Shown here in pieces: positions 24,904-33,762 of a stretch of DNA of 64,000 bases. This DNA comes from Streptomyces sindenensis (lineage in GTDB: Bacteria > Actinomycetota > Actinomycetes > Streptomycetales > Streptomycetaceae). Under the pieces are notes generated by a model. It had not been told where the DNA came from, ran no database searches, and saw only the letters and a list, made by a program, of their open reading frames with translations. The position numbers and the translations under genes are program-made. Position 1 is the first letter of the stretch, and the number at the start of each line of letters is the position of its first letter. The DNA lies in the NCBI RefSeq assembly GCF_014649035.1, contig NZ_BMSG01000014.1:1-64000 (forward strand), read 5' to 3'.

Positions 24904-24943
24904 CTTTGCCGCGGGTCCTTCGTCTTTGCCGCGGGTCCTTCGT
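24904..24943. repeat. 20-bp tandem duplication
   Basis: Two exact adjacent copies of CTTTGCCGCGGGTCCTTCGT between the ProP-like gene terminator and the first HNH gene. They look like a recent slippage duplication; no function is implied. Confidence 0.7.
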
Positions 24944-25040
24944 CGGCCGCTCGCCGCATTCCGGGCGTGACTGTCCGATAAACGGTTCGTTGTTCCGTAC
25001 GACGCTGCGAACGTACTCGCGGCCGGGATCGGAGGGGGAC

Positions 25041-25676
25041 ATGGGGACGGTTCGCTACACGCGCGAGCTCCTGGAAGAAGCGGCGCGCATGACGACGAAC
25101 GCCACGGACGCGGTGCTTTGGTGCGGCGGGACACCGACACCCGGCAGCCGGCGCTATCTGCGCAAGAAGATGGCGGAGGCGGGCCTGGACATCACGCACT
25201 TCGCCGACACGTGGGTACGCCATACGGAAGAGACACTGCGCAAGCTGGTCGCCTGCTCCACGAGCGTCGCGGAAGTCGTACGCAGGCTGGGCATCAGTCC
25301 GGTGGGCGGCAATCATGCCCACATCGGCCGCCGCATCGCCGGTCTGCGCATCGACACCTCACACTTCGCTCCTGCGCCACCGCGTGAACGCAGAGCCAAG
25401 GGGGCACCAGGAGACCGCCTGACTCTCCGCACGCCTTCGGACGGCAGGGTTCCCGGCGAACGGCTCCGCAAGGAGCTTGTCCGCAGAGGAGTTGAGGATC
25501 AGTGCGCCGAATGTGGAAACACCGGAGAATGGCTGGGGCAACCCCTCCGGCTCGAAGTGGACCACGTCAACGGTGACTGGTGGGACAACCGCCCCGACAA
25601 TCTGCGCCTCCTCTGCCCCAACTGTCATGCGACCACCGACACTTATCGCGGCCGTAAGCGCAGGAGGGCGGCGTGA
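25041..25676 (+). CDS. HNH endonuclease with two DNA-binding modules
   Basis: The 211-residue protein has two ~50-residue helix-turn-helix-like modules (about 5-57 and 58-112), each ending in IT/DTSHFA-type signatures, followed by a basic linker and an HNH nuclease domain. The nuclease shows CAECGNTGEW, LEVDHVNGDWWDNRPDNLRLLCPNCH: two CxxC zinc pairs plus the D-H, N and H catalytic residues, so it should be active. The ATG follows GGAGGGGG. It overlaps the next gene by four bases (GTGA), an evident two-gene operon of related proteins. The domestic role is unknown; homing, defence or DNA processing are possible. Confidence 0.82.
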   Translation: MGTVRYTRELLEEAARMTTNATDAVLWCGGTPTPGSRRYLRKKMAEAGLDITHFADTWVRHTEETLRKLVACSTSVAEVVRRLGISPVGGNHAHIGRRIAGLRIDTSHFAPAPPRERRAKGAPGDRLTLRTPSDGRVPGERLRKELVRRGVEDQCAECGNTGEWLGQPLRLEVDHVNGDWWDNRPDNLRLLCPNCHATTDTYRGRKRRRAA

Positions 25677-26509
25677 GCATCAGATACCCCCGCGACACGC
25701 TGGCAGAGACGGCAGCAGACGCGAGCAGCCTCGTCGACCTCCTGCGCCGCCTCGGCGTTCCCCCGGGCAGCCGGACGCTCCGCTACGTACGGAACCGGCT
25801 CGCGCACTACGGCATCGATACGTCCCACTTCGTGGAGGAGGAACTTCCGAAGCGGGAGCGCTGCTCCTACCCACGCGAGCTCCTGGCCGAAGCCGCCGCC
25901 CGCTCCCACAGCATCCGGGAGATGCTCACGTACATGGGTTTACCGCCGACTGAAAGTCCCTACGGCTATCTGCGCCGGAGAATGGACCGACTCGGCATCG
26001 ACACTTCCCACTTCACCGGCGGACGCCGGTACGGAACGCCATCGACGCCGCGCGCAGCGCTGGCACGAGCGGTTGCCGGGTCCCACAGCCTGGCCGGTGT
26101 TCTGAGGGCTCTGCAACTGGGCTCCAACAACAGCACGGCGCGTGCTCGTGTGAAGCGGGACATCGAAGCCTACGGCCTGTCCGTGGCCCACTTCACCGGG
26201 CAGGGGCATGGTCGCGGGACGCGCGCCCCGAACCGCAAAACCGCGGCGGAGATACTCCAGCGTCTGCCCTCCGGAGCGTCCCGGACCAAGACGGCACAGC
26301 TACGAAGGGCCCTGGACGACATCGGAGTTCCTCACCTCTGCGCGAGGTGCGGCACAGGTGACACCTGGCATGGCAGGCGGCTCGTCCTGGAAATCGACCA
26401 CATCAACGGCGACCGGCTCGACAACCGCCGTGAGAACCTCCGCTACCTGTGCCCCTCGTGTCACAGCCAGACGCAAACCTTCTCGAAGCCGCGCAAGCTC
26501 GCACAGTAG
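25673..26509 (+). CDS. HNH endonuclease with three DNA-binding modules
   Basis: The 278-residue paralogue of the preceding protein carries three successive ~55-residue modules (starts near residues 4, 64 and 122). Each begins with a YPR/TPR-x-xLA motif, contains a helix-turn-helix-like core and ends with GIDTSHF or a variant (LSVAHF). A basic linker follows, then an HNH domain: CARCGTGDTW, LEIDHINGDRLDNRRENLRYLCPSCH. All zinc and catalytic residues are present. The GTG start overlaps the previous stop. The stop lies 12 bases before a tRNA gene. The different module number (2 versus 3) suggests the paralogues recognise different DNA sites. Confidence 0.82.
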   Translation: MSIRYPRDTLAETAADASSLVDLLRRLGVPPGSRTLRYVRNRLAHYGIDTSHFVEEELPKRERCSYPRELLAEAAARSHSIREMLTYMGLPPTESPYGYLRRRMDRLGIDTSHFTGGRRYGTPSTPRAALARAVAGSHSLAGVLRALQLGSNNSTARARVKRDIEAYGLSVAHFTGQGHGRGTRAPNRKTAAEILQRLPSGASRTKTAQLRRALDDIGVPHLCARCGTGDTWHGRRLVLEIDHINGDRLDNRRENLRYLCPSCHSQTQTFSKPRKLAQ

Positions 26510-26521
26510 AGTGGGGCACGC

Positions 26522-26597
26522 GGGTCCGTACCCCAGCTGGCCTAGAGGGCGCCGGTTTAGGTCCGGTGTGTCGTGGGTTCGAGTCCCACCGGGCCCA
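26522..26597 (+). tRNA. tRNA, anticodon UAG, short variable loop
   Basis: The 76-base cloverleaf has a 7-bp acceptor stem (GGGTCCG / CGGGCCC, one G-U), a D arm with GG, an anticodon stem GCCGG / CCGGT around loop TTTAGGT, a 5-base variable loop (GTGTC) and a T arm GTGGG-TTCGAGT-CCCAC. Anticodon TAG would read CUA, so the isotype by anticodon is Leu. True Leu tRNAs have a long variable arm, which is missing here, and the D stem has only three clean pairs. The discriminator is A and no CCA is encoded. The isotype is therefore uncertain. Confidence 0.75.
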
Positions 26598-26605
26598 CAG
26601 GTGTG

Positions 26606-26644
26606 GGGCGGCTGCGGCCTTCGTTTCGAAGGCCGCAGCCGCCC
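26606..26644. terminator. Terminator shared by the tRNA and rdgB
   Basis: A perfect 18-bp inverted repeat (GGGCGGCTGCGGCCTTCG / CGAAGGCCGCAGCCGCCC) with a TTT loop. It lies between the 3' end of the tRNA gene and the 3' end of the convergent rdgB gene and probably serves both. Confidence 0.8.
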
Positions 26645-26653
26645 TCACTGCTG

Positions 26654-27256
26654 TCAGCCCACCAACTCCCGCACCACCGGCACCAGCGCCCGGAACGCCT
26701 TCCCCCGGTGGCTGATCGCGTTCTTCTCCGCCGGGGTCAGCTCCGCACAGGTGCGGGTCTCGCCGTCCGGCTGGAGGATCGGGTCGTAGCCGAAGCCGTT
26801 GGTGCCCGACGGGGTGTGGCGGAGGATGCCGTTCAGGCGGCCCTCGACCACGCGTTCCGTGCCGTCGGGGAGGGCCAGGGCTGCGGCGCAGGCGAAGTAG
26901 GCGCCCCGGTGCGGGGTGTCGATGTCGCCGAGCTGGGCCAGGAGCAGGTCGAGGTTGGCCTGGTCGTCGCCGTGGGTGCCGGACCAGCGGGCCGAGAAGA
27001 TGCCGGGGGCGCCGCCGAGGACGTCCACGCAGAGGCCGGAGTCGTCGGCGACGGCCGGGAGGCCCGTGGCGCGGGCCAGGGCGTGGGCCTTGAGGAGCGC
27101 GTTCTCGGCGAAGGTGACGCCGGTCTCCTTGACGTCGGGGATGTCGGGGTACGCGTCCGCGCCGACGAGATCGAGGTCGAGCCCCGCGTCGGCGAGGATG
27201 GCGTGGAGTTCGGTGATTTTCCCGGCGTTGCGGGTGGCGAGGATCAGGCGCTTCAT
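26654..27256 (-). CDS. rdgB: XTP/dITP diphosphatase (RdgB/HAM1)
   Basis: The 200-residue enzyme has the ITPase family pattern: LATRNAGKITEL at the N-terminus (substrate loop), ETGVTFAENALLKAHALA, VADDSGLCVDVLGGAPGIFSARWSG (metal-binding Asp-Asp), GTNGFGYDPIL and ISHRGKAF. It hydrolyses dITP, XTP and ITP to monophosphates in the cytoplasm and so keeps deaminated purines out of DNA. It lies near rph, a common actinobacterial pairing. Length is normal. Confidence 0.95.
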   Translation of the reverse strand: MKRLILATRNAGKITELHAILADAGLDLDLVGADAYPDIPDVKETGVTFAENALLKAHALARATGLPAVADDSGLCVDVLGGAPGIFSARWSGTHGDDQANLDLLLAQLGDIDTPHRGAYFACAAALALPDGTERVVEGRLNGILRHTPSGTNGFGYDPILQPDGETRTCAELTPAEKNAISHRGKAFRALVPVVRELVG

Positions 27257-27325
27257 GGGGCGATTATCGCCGGGCCGGTGCTGTGGACGCTTCGGCCGGC
27301 CCGGCCCTCTCCCCCGCCCGCGGGT

Positions 27326-27715
27326 CTACGGGGTGCAGACCTTGCCGATCTCCGTCGCCGCGTCCGTCACCGGGGTCACGTCGGGGGTGGCGTCGCCCGC
27401 CTCGATGGACTTGCGGACCTCGGTGACGCCCTTCTGGAGGTCGTCGACGGCCTTGGAGAGGTCGGCGTTGTCCGTGGTGTCGTCGAGCTTCTTCAGCTCG
27501 CGGTCGATCTCGTCCAGGGACTCGGAGGCCTGGGTGATGTCCTCGGAGGCGTTGGAGACGGCCTGCTGGAGGTTGTTGACGCTGGTGGCGATGGCGTCGG
27601 CGGTGCGGACGCAGTCGAGCGCCTTGTCGAGGCCGGCGCAGCCCACTGCCGTGGTCAGCGTCAGCAGGGTGGCGGCGGTGGCGAGTGCGATACGTCGGTG
27701 GCGGCGCGAAGCCAT
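27326..27715 (-). CDS. Lipoprotein, helical, unknown function
   Basis: The 129-residue protein has a basic start, a hydrophobic core and lipobox AVGC (Cys about residue 26). The mature part is predicted helical with heptad-like Leu/Ile spacing (NNLQQAVSNASEDITQASESLDEIDRELKKLDD) and two further Cys. It is probably a lipid-anchored coiled-coil protein on the outer membrane face. The ATG at 27715 follows GGAGG. Located between rph and rdgB on the same strand, so possibly co-transcribed with them. Confidence 0.75.
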   Translation of the reverse strand: MASRRHRRIALATAATLLTLTTAVGCAGLDKALDCVRTADAIATSVNNLQQAVSNASEDITQASESLDEIDRELKKLDDTTDNADLSKAVDDLQKGVTEVRKSIEAGDATPDVTPVTDAATEIGKVCTP

Positions 27716-27838
27716 GGTGCGGTCCCTCCCCGGGGGTCGGTACGTGGACGGACGCACGGTTCGACCCGTGCGCCCGTATCCGTAACGACGCTCTGTGGCG
27801 CGTATTTGGTTGCTTCTTTACCCGGGAGGGGTGAGTCG

Positions 27839-28576
27839 CTACGCGTTCTGCGTGGTTGCGAGTGCGTCACGCTGGAGTGCGGCGAGGTCGACGCAGCCCG
27901 CGGTGGCCAGGTCCAGGAGGGAGCCCAGTTCCTTGCGGTCGAAGGGGGCGCCCTCGGCGGTGCCCTGGACCTCGACGAAGCGGCCGTCGCCGGTGCAGAC
28001 GACGTTCATGTCGGTCTCGGCGCGGACGTCCTCCTCGTAGCAGAGGTCGAGGAGCGGGGTGCCGTCGACGATGCCGACGCTGATGGCGGCGACGGTGTCG
28101 GTGAGCGGCTTGCGGCCGGCCTTGACGATCTTCTTGCCCTGGGCCCAGGTGACCGCGTCGGCGAGGGCGACGTACGCGCCGGTGATGGCGGCGGTACGGG
28201 TGCCTCCGTCGGCCTGGAGGACGTCGCAGTCCAGGACGATGGTGTTCTCGCCGAGGGCCTTGTAGTCGATGACGGCGCGCAGCGAGCGGCCGATCAGGCG
28301 GCTGATCTCGTGGGTGCGGCCGCCGATCTTGCCGCGTACGGCTTCGCGGTCGCCGCGGGTGTTGGTGGAGCGGGGCAGCATGGAGTATTCGGCGGTGACC
28401 CAGCCTTCGCCGCTGCCCTTGCGCCAGCGCGGGACGCCTTCGGTGACGGAGGCGGTGCAGAAGACTTTGGTGTCGCCGAAGGAGATGAGGACTGAGCCTT
28501 CGGCGTGCTTGCTCCAGCCGCGTTCGATGGTGACGGGGCGGAGCTGTTCGGGGGTGCGGCCGTCGATGCGAGACAT
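27839..28576 (-). CDS. rph: Ribonuclease PH
   Basis: The 245-residue phosphorolytic exoribonuclease has the family pattern: MSRIDGRTPEQLRPVTIERGW, the phosphate site NTRGDREAVRGKIGGRTHEISRLIGRSLRAV, QADGGTRTAAITGAYVAL and ICYEED-like LDLCYEEDVRAETDMNVV. It trims the 3' ends of tRNA precursors using phosphate, in the cytoplasm. Length is normal. It is followed on the same strand by the lipoprotein gene and rdgB. Confidence 0.96.
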   Translation of the reverse strand: MSRIDGRTPEQLRPVTIERGWSKHAEGSVLISFGDTKVFCTASVTEGVPRWRKGSGEGWVTAEYSMLPRSTNTRGDREAVRGKIGGRTHEISRLIGRSLRAVIDYKALGENTIVLDCDVLQADGGTRTAAITGAYVALADAVTWAQGKKIVKAGRKPLTDTVAAISVGIVDGTPLLDLCYEEDVRAETDMNVVCTGDGRFVEVQGTAEGAPFDRKELGSLLDLATAGCVDLAALQRDALATTQNA

Positions 28577-28717
28577 GGGCCCGACTGTATCCGTTGGCGG
28601 GGGTGGCTCCGTTCGGGTGCGGTGGACCCGGTGACGGCCGCGGCGGGTGTGGGCGTGGCCGTACGGGTGTCCGCGCGGTGCGGTGGGCCCGGGTGGCCTT
28701 CGCCGCCCGCGTATGCG

Positions 28718-28755
28718 GCAGGCCCCGTCCCCTGCGGTGAGGGTACGGGGCCTGC
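28718..28755 (-). terminator. Terminator after nagF
   Basis: A perfect 11-bp inverted repeat (GCAGGCCCCGT / ACGGGGCCTGC) with a 16-base centre, 55 bases past the stop of the minus-strand nagF gene. Confidence 0.6.
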
Positions 28756-28810
28756 GGGTGCGGGCGCCTCGCGGAGGCGGGGCCGCGGGGTCCGGCGTGG
28801 GGTCAGCCGG

Positions 28811-29044
28811 TCACATCATGTCTTCGATGTCGGCGGCGATGGGGTCGGCGTCGGTGCCGATGACGACCTGGATCGCGGTGCCCATCTTGACGACGCCGTG
28901 GGCGCCGGCGGCCTTGAGGGCGGCCTCGTCGACCTTCTCGGGGTCGTGGACCTCGGTGCGGAGGCGGGTGATGCAGCCTTCGATCTCGTCGATGTTGTCG
29001 ATGCCGCCGAGCCCGGCGACGATCTTCTCAGCCTTGGTGGCCAT
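28811..29044 (-). CDS. nagF: PTS glucosamine-type EIIB subunit
   Basis: The 77-residue stand-alone EIIB domain has the phosphorylated Cys motif EGCITRLRTEV and the end segment HGVVKMGTAIQVVIGTDADPIAADIEDMM. It takes phosphate from an EIIA (Crr-type, not in this window) and passes it to the sugar bound by an EIIC partner. Order and type match S. coelicolor nagF-nagE1-nagE2, the N-acetylglucosamine PTS. The ATG follows an AGGGAGAAGGAC-like site. It is divergent from nagE1, with one DasR-type operator between them. Confidence 0.9.
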   Translation of the reverse strand: MATKAEKIVAGLGGIDNIDEIEGCITRLRTEVHDPEKVDEAALKAAGAHGVVKMGTAIQVVIGTDADPIAADIEDMM

Positions 29045-29205
29045 GTCCTTCTCCCTGTTTCGCGCGCAGACGGCCGCCCGCTGCGGGTCCGTTTCGTCAC
29101 GGTAACGCACGGTTGGCCCAACTTCGCGGGCGAGTAACCGGACGATCCCGAAAGATGACGATCACCGGACCCCTGCCTTCGGGGCGGGGCCCGCACCGTG
29201 ACGCA

Positions 29206-29221
29206 ACTGGTCTACACCAGT
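29206..29221. promoter_or_regulatory. DasR operator (dre) at nagF-nagE1
   Basis: The 16-base near-palindrome ACTGGTCTACACCAGT matches the DasR consensus (ACTGGTCTAGACCAGT) except for one centre base. It lies 43 bases before the nagE1 start and in the divergent region of nagF. DasR, the GntR-family GlcNAc regulator, represses nag genes until glucosamine-6-phosphate is present. Confidence 0.9.
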
Positions 29222-29263
29222 TTGCAACGACCGCCAAACGTGAAGTGTTCCGGGAGGACGCCC

Positions 29264-30523
29264 ATGAGTTCGAACGCCGCTGCGGCGCCGCAGCAGAAAT
29301 GGTGGAACGGACCGGTCCAGGGCCTGCAGAAGGTCGGGCGGAGCCTTCAGCTCCCGGTGGCCGTCCTCCCCGCCGCCGGTCTGCTCGTCAGCCTCGGCAA
29401 CCTGTTCAGCTCCTACCTGGACGGCGCGTTCTGGGACAAGACCTCCAAGGTCCTGCTCAACGGCGGCGGCGCGATCCTCGACGGCGAGCTCGGCCTGCCC
29501 CTGCTCTTCTGCATCGGCGTCGCCATCGGCTTCGCGAAGAAGGCGGACGGGTCCACCGCACTGGCGGCGGTCGTCGGCTTCCTCGTCTACCGGGGGGTGC
29601 TGACCGCCTTCCCCATCGACGGCACCGTGACCGACGAGCTGCCCGACGGCGAGCCGCAGAACCCGGGCGTGCTCGGCGGCATCCTGATCGGCCTGCTGAC
29701 CGCCGTCGTCTGGCAGCGCTACCACCGGACCAAGCTGGTCGACTGGCTGGGCTTCTTCAACGGGCGCCGTCTGGTGCCGATCATGATGGCGTTCCTCTGC
29801 GTGGTCCTCGGCGTCCTGTTCGGGCTGCTGTGGCAGCCGGTGGGCGACGGGCTGACCTGGTTCTCCAAGCAGCTGATCGACCTCGGCTCGTGGGGCGCGG
29901 CGATCTTCGGCTTCGCGAACCGGCTGCTGATCCCGATCGGCATGCACCAGTTCCTGAACACGTTCTTCTGGTTCCAGGCGGGCGAGTTCACCGGGGCGGA
30001 CGGGCAGACCGTCCAGGGTGACATCTCCCGGTTCTTCGCCCAGGACCCGTCGGCCGGCCAGTTCACCTCGGGCTTCTTCCCGATCATGATGTTCGGCCTG
30101 CCCGCCGCGGCCCTCGCCATCACCCACTGCGCGCGGCCCGAGCGCCGCAAGGAGGTCGGGGGCCTGATGGTCTCGGTGGCGCTGACGTCGTTCGTCACGG
30201 GCGTGACCGAGCCGATCGAGTTCTCGTTCATGTTCGTCGCGCCGCTGCTGTACGGCGTGCACGCGGTGCTCACCGGGGCGTCCATGGGCATCACCTGGCT
30301 GCTGGGGGTGCATGCGGGGTTCAGCTTCTCGGCCGGGTTGATCGACTACGTCGTCAACTGGCATCTGGACACGAAACCCTGGCTGATCATCCCGATCGGC
30401 GCCTGCTTCGCCGTGATCTACTACGTGATCTTCCGCTTCGCGATCACCAAGTTCGACCTCAAGACACCGGGGCGCGAACCCGAGGAGATCGAGCGGGAGA
30501 TCGAGAGGGATCTGACGAAGTAG
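29264..30523 (+). CDS. nagE1: PTS N-acetylglucosamine EIIC permease
   Basis: The 419-residue membrane permease has the PTS glucose/GlcNAc EIIC fold: LQKVGRSLQLPVAVLPAAGLL, IGVAIGFAKKADGSTALAAVVGFLVY, RLLIPIGMHQFLNTFFWFQAGEF, FPIMMFGLPAAALAI and the substrate-site motif VTEPIEFSFMFVAPLLY. There is no fused EIIB or EIIA domain, so it needs the stand-alone EIIB. It imports and phosphorylates GlcNAc. The ATG follows GGGAGG. A dre operator lies just upstream. From memory of S. coelicolor, NagE1 is a paralogue and NagE2 the main GlcNAc permease. Confidence 0.9.
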   Translation: MSSNAAAAPQQKWWNGPVQGLQKVGRSLQLPVAVLPAAGLLVSLGNLFSSYLDGAFWDKTSKVLLNGGGAILDGELGLPLLFCIGVAIGFAKKADGSTALAAVVGFLVYRGVLTAFPIDGTVTDELPDGEPQNPGVLGGILIGLLTAVVWQRYHRTKLVDWLGFFNGRRLVPIMMAFLCVVLGVLFGLLWQPVGDGLTWFSKQLIDLGSWGAAIFGFANRLLIPIGMHQFLNTFFWFQAGEFTGADGQTVQGDISRFFAQDPSAGQFTSGFFPIMMFGLPAAALAITHCARPERRKEVGGLMVSVALTSFVTGVTEPIEFSFMFVAPLLYGVHAVLTGASMGITWLLGVHAGFSFSAGLIDYVVNWHLDTKPWLIIPIGACFAVIYYVIFRFAITKFDLKTPGREPEEIEREIERDLTK

Positions 30524-30553
30524 CAGGACACCGGGGCTTCGGCCCCGGACCGC

Positions 30554-30585
30554 AAGGCCCCCGGACCGCTTGGTCCGGGGGCCTT
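30554..30585 (+). terminator. Terminator after nagE1
   Basis: A perfect 14-bp inverted repeat (AAGGCCCCCGGACC / GGTCCGGGGGCCTT) with a 4-base loop, 30 bases past the stop; a smaller GGGGC-TTCG-GCCCC hairpin precedes it. Confidence 0.85.
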
Positions 30586-30670
30586 CGGCATGTCACCGAA
30601 CGTGCCAGGTCTGCTACTGCGAATGAGATGGGGAATTGAAGGTTCCTTATCTATCCCTCACCGTGCTAAA

Positions 30671-30703
30671 ACTGGTCTACACCACTGAGTGGTCCAGACC
30701 ACG
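30671..30703 (+). promoter_or_regulatory. Two adjacent dre-type operators before nagE2
   Basis: The first element, ACTGGTCTACACCACT (30671-30686), fits the DasR consensus at nearly every base. A second, AGTGGTCCAGACCACG (30688-30703), follows after one base. The pair lies about 80 bases before the nagE2 start and suggests cooperative or tighter DasR repression than at nagE1. Confidence 0.85.
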
Positions 30704-30784
30704 GCGCTCTGCCGCAGGGTCTGCCGAGCCGCCGCCTCCCCACATCAACGACCTGGGCGGCACCGTGTTCCATGGAGGAAGTTG

Positions 30785-32050
<1,266 letters not shown>

Positions 32051-32067
32051 CCCGCTTGCAGGCTCGT

Positions 32068-32110
32068 ACGACGAGACCCCCCGCCTCCTGGAGGCGGGGG
32101 GTCTCGTCGT
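32068..32110. terminator. Bidirectional terminator between nagE2 and the MBL gene
   Basis: A perfect 21-bp inverted repeat (ACGACGAGACCCCCCGCCTC.. with its complement) lies between the two convergent genes, 18 bases past nagE2 and 9 bases past the minus-strand gene's end. Confidence 0.88.
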
Positions 32111-32118
32111 CCGCACGC

Positions 32119-32871
32119 TCAGAGCTCGTACACCGCTCCCGGGGCCGCCAGTTCCACCGGGCCCGGGTAGGCCGCGCGGGCGTCGGCGGCGTTGCGGTCG
32201 GCGTCGGTCCACGGCGGGATGTGGGTGAGGACGAGTCTGCGCGCTCCGGCGCGGGCCGCCGCCTCGCCGGCCTCGCGGCCGTTGAGGTGCAGGTCGGGGA
32301 TGTCCTCCTTGCCGTCGACGAACGACGCCTCGCAGAGGAAGAGGTCCACGTCCCGCGCCAGGTCCTCCAGCGCCTCGCAGGTCCCCGTGTCGCCGGAGTA
32401 GGCGAGGGAGGAGCCACCGTGCTCGACCCGGATGCCGAAGGTGTCGACGGGGTGGCAGAGCTTCTCCGTACGGACCGAGAACGGGCCGATCTCGAAGGAC
32501 CCCGGCTTCAGGGTGTGGAAGTCGAAGACCTCGCCCATCGCCCGGTCGGAGGGGGTGTCGCCATGGGCGGCGGTCAGCCGCTGCTCGGTGCCCTCGGGGC
32601 CGTAGACCGGGAGAGGCCGGGGGCGGTCGCCGCCGTGGGGGTAGTAGCGCACGACGAAGTACGCGCACATGTCGATGCAGTGGTCGGCGTGCAGATGGCT
32701 GAGGAAGATCGCGTCGAGGTCGTAGAGACCGACGTGGCGCTGCAACTCGCCGAGGGCGCCGTTGCCCATGTCGAGGAGCAGCCGGAAGCCGTCGGCCTCT
32801 ACGAGGTAGCTCGAGCATGCCGAACCCTTGGACGGGAACGAGCCGGAGCAGCCGACGACGGTGAGCTTCAT
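32119..32871 (-). CDS. Metallo-beta-lactamase-fold hydrolase
   Basis: The 250-residue protein has the MBL fold: GCSGSFPSKGSACSSYLVEADGF, LLLDMGNGALGELQ, the zinc motif SHLHADHCIDM, SYSGDTG-like LAYSGDTGTCE, LFLCEASF and LTHIPPW. The set resembles the RNase Z/phosphodiesterase branch (SHLHxDH plus H-x-x-P-W). It is probably a cytoplasmic phosphodiesterase or hydrolase, but not the housekeeping RNase Z, as it lacks the flexible exosite arm. The ATG follows GGAGG. Divergent from the PemK-like gene. Substrate unknown. Confidence 0.85.
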   Translation of the reverse strand: MKLTVVGCSGSFPSKGSACSSYLVEADGFRLLLDMGNGALGELQRHVGLYDLDAIFLSHLHADHCIDMCAYFVVRYYPHGGDRPRPLPVYGPEGTEQRLTAAHGDTPSDRAMGEVFDFHTLKPGSFEIGPFSVRTEKLCHPVDTFGIRVEHGGSSLAYSGDTGTCEALEDLARDVDLFLCEASFVDGKEDIPDLHLNGREAGEAAARAGARRLVLTHIPPWTDADRNAADARAAYPGPVELAAPGAVYEL

Positions 32872-33107
32872 GGAGCGTGAACCTCCGGGGCGCGGGAACG
32901 GGGAGGGTTCGTGCGATCCGCCGAAGCCAGGTGCCGGTTCCTGCGGGATCGGTTTTGCGGTTCGTCGAGCGTAAGGCGCGAAACTCCACGTCGCTCCTCC
33001 GCTGCCCTCCGTTGTGGGGGAACTCACCTGCTCTGTCACCGGTTCGATGGAAGCGCGCCCGGGGTCCGGCCCCCGGGGGCGTGCTCCGCCGCCGGTACGG
33101 TCGGGGG

Positions 33108-33626
33108 ATGGACACGTTCTGGTGGGTGGCGCTGGGCGCCGTGGTTCTGCTCGCGCTCGTCGCCGCGGTGGTGGACGGGCGGGGGCGGTCGGACCGGGGG
33201 CCCCGGTCCCGGCGGCCCGGACGGCCGGGGCGGCCCGCGGGGTCGGCCCGGCCGCCGTCCCGGCCGTCGGCGTCGTCGCGGCCTTCGGGTCCGGAAGGAC
33301 GGGTGCCGCGGGCGGGCGAGGTGTGGTGGGCCGATGTGCCGTACGAGGACGGGCCCGGGTCGAAGGACCGGCCGTGTCTGGTGCTCTCGGTACGGGGGCG
33401 GGGCCGCAGGCGTACGGCGCTGGTCGCGAAGATCACCAGCAAGCATCACGAGGAGCGGCCCGGGGTGATCGCGTTGCCGGCCGGGACGGTCGGGGACCGG
33501 CAGGGGCGGCGGAGCTTCCTGGAGACGGATGAGCTGCGGGAGGTGCGGGTCGGCGCGTTCCGGCGGCGGGTGGGGGCGGTGGATCCGGGGGTGTGGGAGC
33601 GGGTGCGGAAGTCGGCGGCGGGATGA
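33108..33626 (+). CDS. Membrane-anchored PemK/MazF-like protein
   Basis: The 172-residue protein has one N-terminal transmembrane helix (WWVALGAVVLLALVAAVV, residues 5-22) and an Arg/Pro/Ser-rich linker (to ~65). A PemK/MazF-fold domain follows: PRAGEVWWADVPYEDG, RPCLVLS, LVAKITSKH, IALPAG and FLETDELREVRV. Those positions correspond to the MazF RNA-binding groove, including the conserved Arg. No antitoxin gene precedes or follows it, and membrane tethering is unusual for an mRNA interferase, so it may be a domesticated, non-toxic relative. No clear ribosome site beyond GGGGG. Confidence 0.75.
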   Translation: MDTFWWVALGAVVLLALVAAVVDGRGRSDRGPRSRRPGRPGRPAGSARPPSRPSASSRPSGPEGRVPRAGEVWWADVPYEDGPGSKDRPCLVLSVRGRGRRRTALVAKITSKHHEERPGVIALPAGTVGDRQGRRSFLETDELREVRVGAFRRRVGAVDPGVWERVRKSAAG

Positions 33627-33668
33627 GGGGCGGGGCCCTGGTTTCGGGGCTCCGCCCCGGGCCCCGCT

Positions 33669-33719
33669 CCTCAAGCGCCGGAGAGGCTGAAAGGACGTCC
33701 TCAAGCGCCGGACGGGCTG
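33669..33719. repeat. Two copies of a dispersed Streptomyces intergenic repeat
   Basis: Two copies of CCTCAAGCGCCGGA followed by GAGGCTGA or CGGGCTGG (33669-33690 and 33698-33719) lie between the convergent PemK-like and cysM genes. This CTCAAGCGCCGGACGGGCTG element recurs in streptomycete intergenic regions. A GC hairpin (GCGGGGCCC / GGGCCCCGC) precedes it and may end transcription. Confidence 0.55.
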
Positions 33720-33762
33720 GGTTTGGCCGGCCAAGCTGGAGAGTGCGGCTCAGGACCTGGGC

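Noticed and set aside
26522..26597. Ordinary Leu tRNA or an amber suppressor
   Set aside because: The anticodon is UAG (reads CUA), not CUA, so it is not an amber suppressor; the short variable loop does not fit a normal Leu tRNA.
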